DNA of 64,000 bases, from NCBI GenBank assembly GCA_018661705.1, contig JABJHR010000019.1, forward strand, positions 124,001 through 188,000, in the 5' to 3' direction. The notes under the pieces were generated by a model. That model worked only from the letters and a program-made list of their open reading frames with translations, was not told where the DNA came from and did no database searches. The position numbers and the translations under genes were made by a program. Numbering within the stretch: the stretch's first letter is position 1; every line of letters begins with the position of its first letter. Source of the DNA: Candidatus Woesearchaeota archaeon. Lineage in GTDB: Archaea > Nanobdellota > Nanobdellia > Woesearchaeales > DSVV01. Shown one piece after another: positions 60,731 through 64,000 of this stretch.

Positions 60731-61633
60731 CTATTTTCTATTCATATCAGCAATTAAACCAAATGAAAGAATTTGTATTCCAATCATTAGAACTAATACA
60801 CATAACATTGTTAAGGCAATATGTCCTTGGATTCCTTCTGTTAAATGTAAATAAACTAAATATAATCCTATTAAAAATCCAATTCCAAAAATACTTCCTC
60901 CAATTAATCCAAAAAACTTTAATGGTTCATAATCTCTATATACTCTTATGATATTTGAGCTAGCCTTCATTGCATATTCAAAAGGACTTTTCATTAATCT
61001 GCTTTCTCCAGATCTTCTTTTTGCAAAAAATATTGGGACTTCTTTAATTCTATACTTATGTTTTACTGCTTTGATTATTTGTTCTTGTGTATATGTATGG
61101 TTGGATTGAATTTTAATTTTTTTAGCAACTTCTTTTGTGAAAGCTCTAAATCCAGTTTGTCCATCACTTATTCTTGTTCTTGTAATATTTGATAATACCA
61201 TTGAAAAAGCCATATTTCCTATTTTTTTAACAATGGGCATTTTTTCAATTTTTCCTTTAAATCTAGAACCCATGACTAAATCATATCCCTTTTCAACAAA
61301 TGATACTAATTTAGGAATGTCTTTTGCTAAATATTGGCCATCTGCATCAAAATGTACAATAATATCTGCTTTCAGATTTAAGCATTTATCCATTTCAGTT
61401 CTAAAGGTTTCTGCTAACCCATAATTTATTGGATGAGAATAAACAATTGCTTTATTCAATTTTGAAATTTTAGCAGTATTATCTCTTGAACCATCGTCAA
61501 CAACAAGAATCTTATAATTCTTTTTATACTTACTATTATTCATTTCTTTCTTAATTTTTCTAAGAACTTTTCCAATGGTTCTTTCTTCATTATATGCAGG
61601 TATAGTTATTACTATTTTAGGTAATTTCTTCAT
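60731..61633 (-). CDS. Polyprenol-phosphate glycosyltransferase-like GT2 with two C-terminal helices
   Basis: 300 aa from the ATG at 61633. 'IVITIPAYNEERTIGKVLRK', 'ILVVDDGSRDNTAKIS', 'IIVHFDADGQYLAKDIPKLV' (DxD) and 'RISDGQTGFRAFTKEVAKKI' match the DPM1/GtrB-like group, which loads sugars on a polyprenol-phosphate carrier. Two helices (about 240-265 and 270-295) close the protein. It would supply lipid-linked sugars for surface glycosylation. It faces the GT2 gene at 59801. Confidence 0.85.
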   Translation of the reverse strand: MKKLPKIVITIPAYNEERTIGKVLRKIKKEMNNSKYKKNYKILVVDDGSRDNTAKISKLNKAIVYSHPINYGLAETFRTEMDKCLNLKADIIVHFDADGQYLAKDIPKLVSFVEKGYDLVMGSRFKGKIEKMPIVKKIGNMAFSMVLSNITRTRISDGQTGFRAFTKEVAKKIKIQSNHTYTQEQIIKAVKHKYRIKEVPIFFAKRRSGESRLMKSPFEYAMKASSNIIRVYRDYEPLKFFGLIGGSIFGIGFLIGLYLVYLHLTEGIQGHIALTMLCVLVLMIGIQILSFGLIADMNRK

Positions 61634-61751
61634 ATATAGGGGGAAACAAGAAATGTTTAAAAGTATTGTGTTTCTTAGAAACATGTTTCTTTATCTTTTT
61701 TCAATATCTTTTTAAATAGAATTTGATTGTTATAGATCTAGAATCATAATA

Positions 61752-61759
61752 TTTATATA
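61752..61759 (+). promoter_or_regulatory. TATA box of the GT-C-like gene
   Basis: TTTATATA within CATAATATTTATATATG; its centre lies 26-27 bases before the ATG at 61782. This supports that ATG over an in-frame GTG at 61767. Confidence 0.5.
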
Positions 61760-61781
61760 TGCTATTGTGTTTAGCTTTATA

Positions 61782-63671
61782 ATGGCAAATTTTGAGTTTT
61801 TCCCAATTTTATTGTTTTTTGTAATGAGTTATGGATTTGGTTATTCTATTACTTTTTTTATGAAAAATTCATCTTCTTTTCTTGAACGAAATATCATAAG
61901 ATTTGGTATAGGGTTAGGCGTTATTCCTATTTTTGGTATATTATTAAGTACTTTAAGGGTTCCTCTTTATTGGTGGCTGATGCTTTTAATCTCCTTTGCA
62001 ATCCCATTATATTATCTTTCTTTATATGTTAAAAATAGAATAAACACCCAAGATTTTAAATTACATTTTAATATGAATTTTTTAAAAATAAAAAAATCTA
62101 ATCTTTATATTTTCCTTGTTTTCCTCATGTTTTTAGTTCTAATTGGTGTTATGAATCATGGGGCTTTCAAAAATCCGTGGTTAGAAGATGGTGATTCATG
62201 GGGTCATTTAAAAGTTGTAAAGTATATGTCTTTGGAGAAAACAATGTATGAGCCAGAAGCAGGTTATAGAATAGCCCGTTATGCAGAGCCATACCCTATT
62301 GGTTTTGGTTTGTTAGTATCTTTGACAGATCAAGTTGCAAATTCAAGTTATTGGAATCTTAAATTTATTAACCTCTTGATTATTTCTCTTTCAACGATTT
62401 TTATTTACTTTTTTGTCAAAAGGTTTACAGGTGATATGAATTTGGCATTATTTGCTTCATTGATTATTACAATTATTCCTAGTTTTTTAAGTCATTTTAT
62501 CTGGTCTAAATCTTTAAGTACAATGTTATTTTTTCCTGCATTGTATTCTGCTTGTATGATTGCCAAAGATAAGCGATGGATGATTCCGTTAATAATAATT
62601 GGGGCAAGTATTTTGGTTACTCAACCAGATGCAATATTTTATTATGGTATGTTTTTAATTTTGTTTTGGCTTGTTAAAGCTATCCAAACAAGATCCTTTC
62701 AGAAGTATCTTTTCTTTTCAGGTGTTGGTTCATTAATTTTATCTCAAATTTTTTGGCTTCAAATGTTTTTCAGACATGGTCTTGAGCAATTACTATTTAG
62801 AATTGGAATTAGAGAAAAAGGGGCAGTTACATTAACACATCTTGTTAGGATTAGAGGAACTGATATCTCTCAATATAGTTTTAATGATTTTTTCATAGTT
62901 AAAACAAATAATATGATAAACAATCCTATTGGTTGGGGAATATTCTTAACAATATTATTGATACTGGGAATTATTTACTTTGTTTACAAATCTTTTAAGC
63001 AAAAACAGTATCTAAAAGAAAATCCTTGGCTTGTAATTTCAATTGTTTGGTTAGCATTTACATTATTTGCTGTATTAGGCAATAATCTTTATTCTATTAC
63101 TCATTTTACTTTACCATTTCCTTTTAGGGCATGGTCTTTTTTAGCAATTCCTGTTGCTATAATAAGTGGGTTTGGCTATTTAGCTCTTGTAAAATTTGGG
63201 AAAAAAATTAAAATCCCTGCATTGATCATTTTTATCGTTATAATCATCGGCTTATTATCTACAACAGCTTATCAAAAATATACTGTAAACACTGCATATT
63301 GGCCAAATCAATTTTTTTATAGCTTAGATGAAGTTCAACCTTATCTCTGGTTAAATGATAATGTCCCTGCAAACACATTGGTGACTGCTTTATGTGGGGA
63401 TGCTTCTAAGGTTATGGCATATAATATGCTTGATAAGGATTGGGAAAGTGATGTGAGAGAATTCAAAAAAGATATGATTTTAAGATCAGGTGGGGAAATT
63501 CATTCATTTTTAAAAAGTAAGGGTTATGAATATTTGGTTGTTGATATTCAATGTGTAAGAAAGTATAATGAATCACTAGCTAATGAAAAAATTCAGGCTT
63601 TGGTTTCTCAAACAAGTTTATTCACACCAGTTCATATTACTCCTACGGGATCTATTATTAAGATTATTTAA
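61782..63671 (+). CDS. Multi-TM GT-C-like membrane glycosyltransferase
   Basis: 629 aa with about 12 hydrophobic helices. After the second or third helix comes 'KNPWLEDGDSWGHLKVVKYM', an external loop with the paired acidic residues expected for a GT-C catalytic site (typically DxD/ED). A hydrophilic C-terminal region of about 100 residues follows ('YKYTVNTAYWPNQFFYSL'). Such enzymes use polyprenol-phosphate sugars at the outer membrane face. The neighbouring DPM-like gene could supply that donor. The family cannot be named more precisely. Confidence 0.65.
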   Translation: MANFEFFPILLFFVMSYGFGYSITFFMKNSSSFLERNIIRFGIGLGVIPIFGILLSTLRVPLYWWLMLLISFAIPLYYLSLYVKNRINTQDFKLHFNMNFLKIKKSNLYIFLVFLMFLVLIGVMNHGAFKNPWLEDGDSWGHLKVVKYMSLEKTMYEPEAGYRIARYAEPYPIGFGLLVSLTDQVANSSYWNLKFINLLIISLSTIFIYFFVKRFTGDMNLALFASLIITIIPSFLSHFIWSKSLSTMLFFPALYSACMIAKDKRWMIPLIIIGASILVTQPDAIFYYGMFLILFWLVKAIQTRSFQKYLFFSGVGSLILSQIFWLQMFFRHGLEQLLFRIGIREKGAVTLTHLVRIRGTDISQYSFNDFFIVKTNNMINNPIGWGIFLTILLILGIIYFVYKSFKQKQYLKENPWLVISIVWLAFTLFAVLGNNLYSITHFTLPFPFRAWSFLAIPVAIISGFGYLALVKFGKKIKIPALIIFIVIIIGLLSTTAYQKYTVNTAYWPNQFFYSLDEVQPYLWLNDNVPANTLVTALCGDASKVMAYNMLDKDWESDVREFKKDMILRSGGEIHSFLKSKGYEYLVVDIQCVRKYNESLANEKIQALVSQTSLFTPVHITPTGSIIKII

Positions 63672-64000
63672 TTTTTTCTATTATGATTCTGGATCGCAAT
63701 TTTTCTTGTAATTTTTTCAACTTTTCTTCTTGTATTATTGATAATAATATAATTATAATACTGGAGCACGAGTATAAAAAAAGATCCAAACACAATAAAA
63801 AAATCTAGTCTCCTACCAAATTTTAATCCTCTAACAAAAAAATCTAATGAAGTAGGATAAAGGATCATTATAATTAAGCCGATCCAAGCAAATGCCCAAA
63901 ATAAAAAGAATTCTACCTTGAATTCTTTTCTTTTATAATGTAAAAATGTTAGGTATAGCATTACGATACAAAAAAACATCCCTATGATTTGTATGCCCTG
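63668..64000 (-). CDS. DUF2304-like small membrane protein, 5' end outside the window
   Basis: The frame is open to the window edge, so the start lies beyond 64000; the in-frame ATG at 63979 would be internal. The visible 111 codons show three hydrophobic helices, with 'YKRKEFKVEFFLFWAFAWIG' and 'GRRLDFFIVFGSFFILVLQY' arranged as in DUF2304. These short proteins are often encoded beside polyprenol-phosphate glycosyltransferases. The stop overlaps the convergent GT-C gene stop by 4 bases. Confidence 0.65.
   Translation of the reverse strand, partial: QGIQIIGMFFCIVMLYLTFLHYKRKEFKVEFFLFWAFAWIGLIIMILYPTSLDFFVRGLKFGRRLDFFIVFGSFFILVLQYYNYIIINNTRRKVEKITRKIAIQNHNRKN

Overview
This window is AT-rich archaeal DNA, most likely from a small-genome DPANN-type lineage (Woesearchaeota/Pacearchaeota-like; the lineage is inferred). 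Archaeal markers are class I lysyl-tRNA synthetase, Pth2, GatD, a CDC48/VAT-type double AAA ATPase, type II methionine aminopeptidase, the block eL43 - rpoP - pcc1 - prefoldin beta - UPF0147, and an intron-containing tRNA-Pro. Promoters are of archaeal type: TTTATAAA/TTTATATA boxes whose centre lies about 27 bases before an ATG (leaderless) or before a short leader with a GGTG/GAGGTG ribosome binding site.

Layout. 1-5075: end of an aldo/keto reductase, a B12-type radical SAM gene, a small methyltransferase and a GDP-mannose 4,6-dehydratase / aminotransferase pair that fits GDP-perosamine synthesis. 5164-7992: a glycosyltransferase, then a retropepsin-like protease with a RimK-type ATP-grasp ligase. 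8290-14130: a signal-transduction block with a lone receiver, an HTH-receiver-degenerate GGDEF fusion and two histidine kinases (HAMP-PAS and PAS-3xGAF). 14188-22527 (minus strand): LysRS-I, a complete bacterial-type sigma-70 factor, a U32-family protein, another receiver, membrane proteins, Pth2 and stomatin. 22646-31543: bacterial-type triosephosphate isomerase, pilin-like and lipoprotein genes, a full-length RelA/SpoT enzyme overlapping methionine aminopeptidase, then the information-processing block. 31779-38626: lineage-specific proteins, including two paralogous Cys-rich membrane-anchored surface proteins that bracket a paralogous gene pair, a MinD-like ATPase and a membrane protein. 38746-43988: CDC48, a radical SAM protein and GatD. 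43980-64000: a surface-glycan island with glycosyltransferases, nucleotide-sugar enzymes, two more B12 radical SAM proteins, a carbamoyltransferase, a WbuC-like cupin, a flippase-like protein, a GT-C-like membrane enzyme and DUF2304.

Most striking is the mix of archaeal core machinery with bacterial-type regulation: a sigma-70 factor with intact core- and DNA-contact motifs, a bifunctional-type (p)ppGpp synthetase/hydrolase and a dense two-component cluster. The sigma gene itself sits behind an archaeal TATA box. Unexplained non-coding structure includes nested inverted repeats at 37840-38046 and 23407-23631, 11-bp phased tandem repeats at 8688-8742, a dispersed repeat (23545/47173) and an exact 18-mer (21656/31656). 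No CRISPR array, insertion sequence or rRNA gene was seen.
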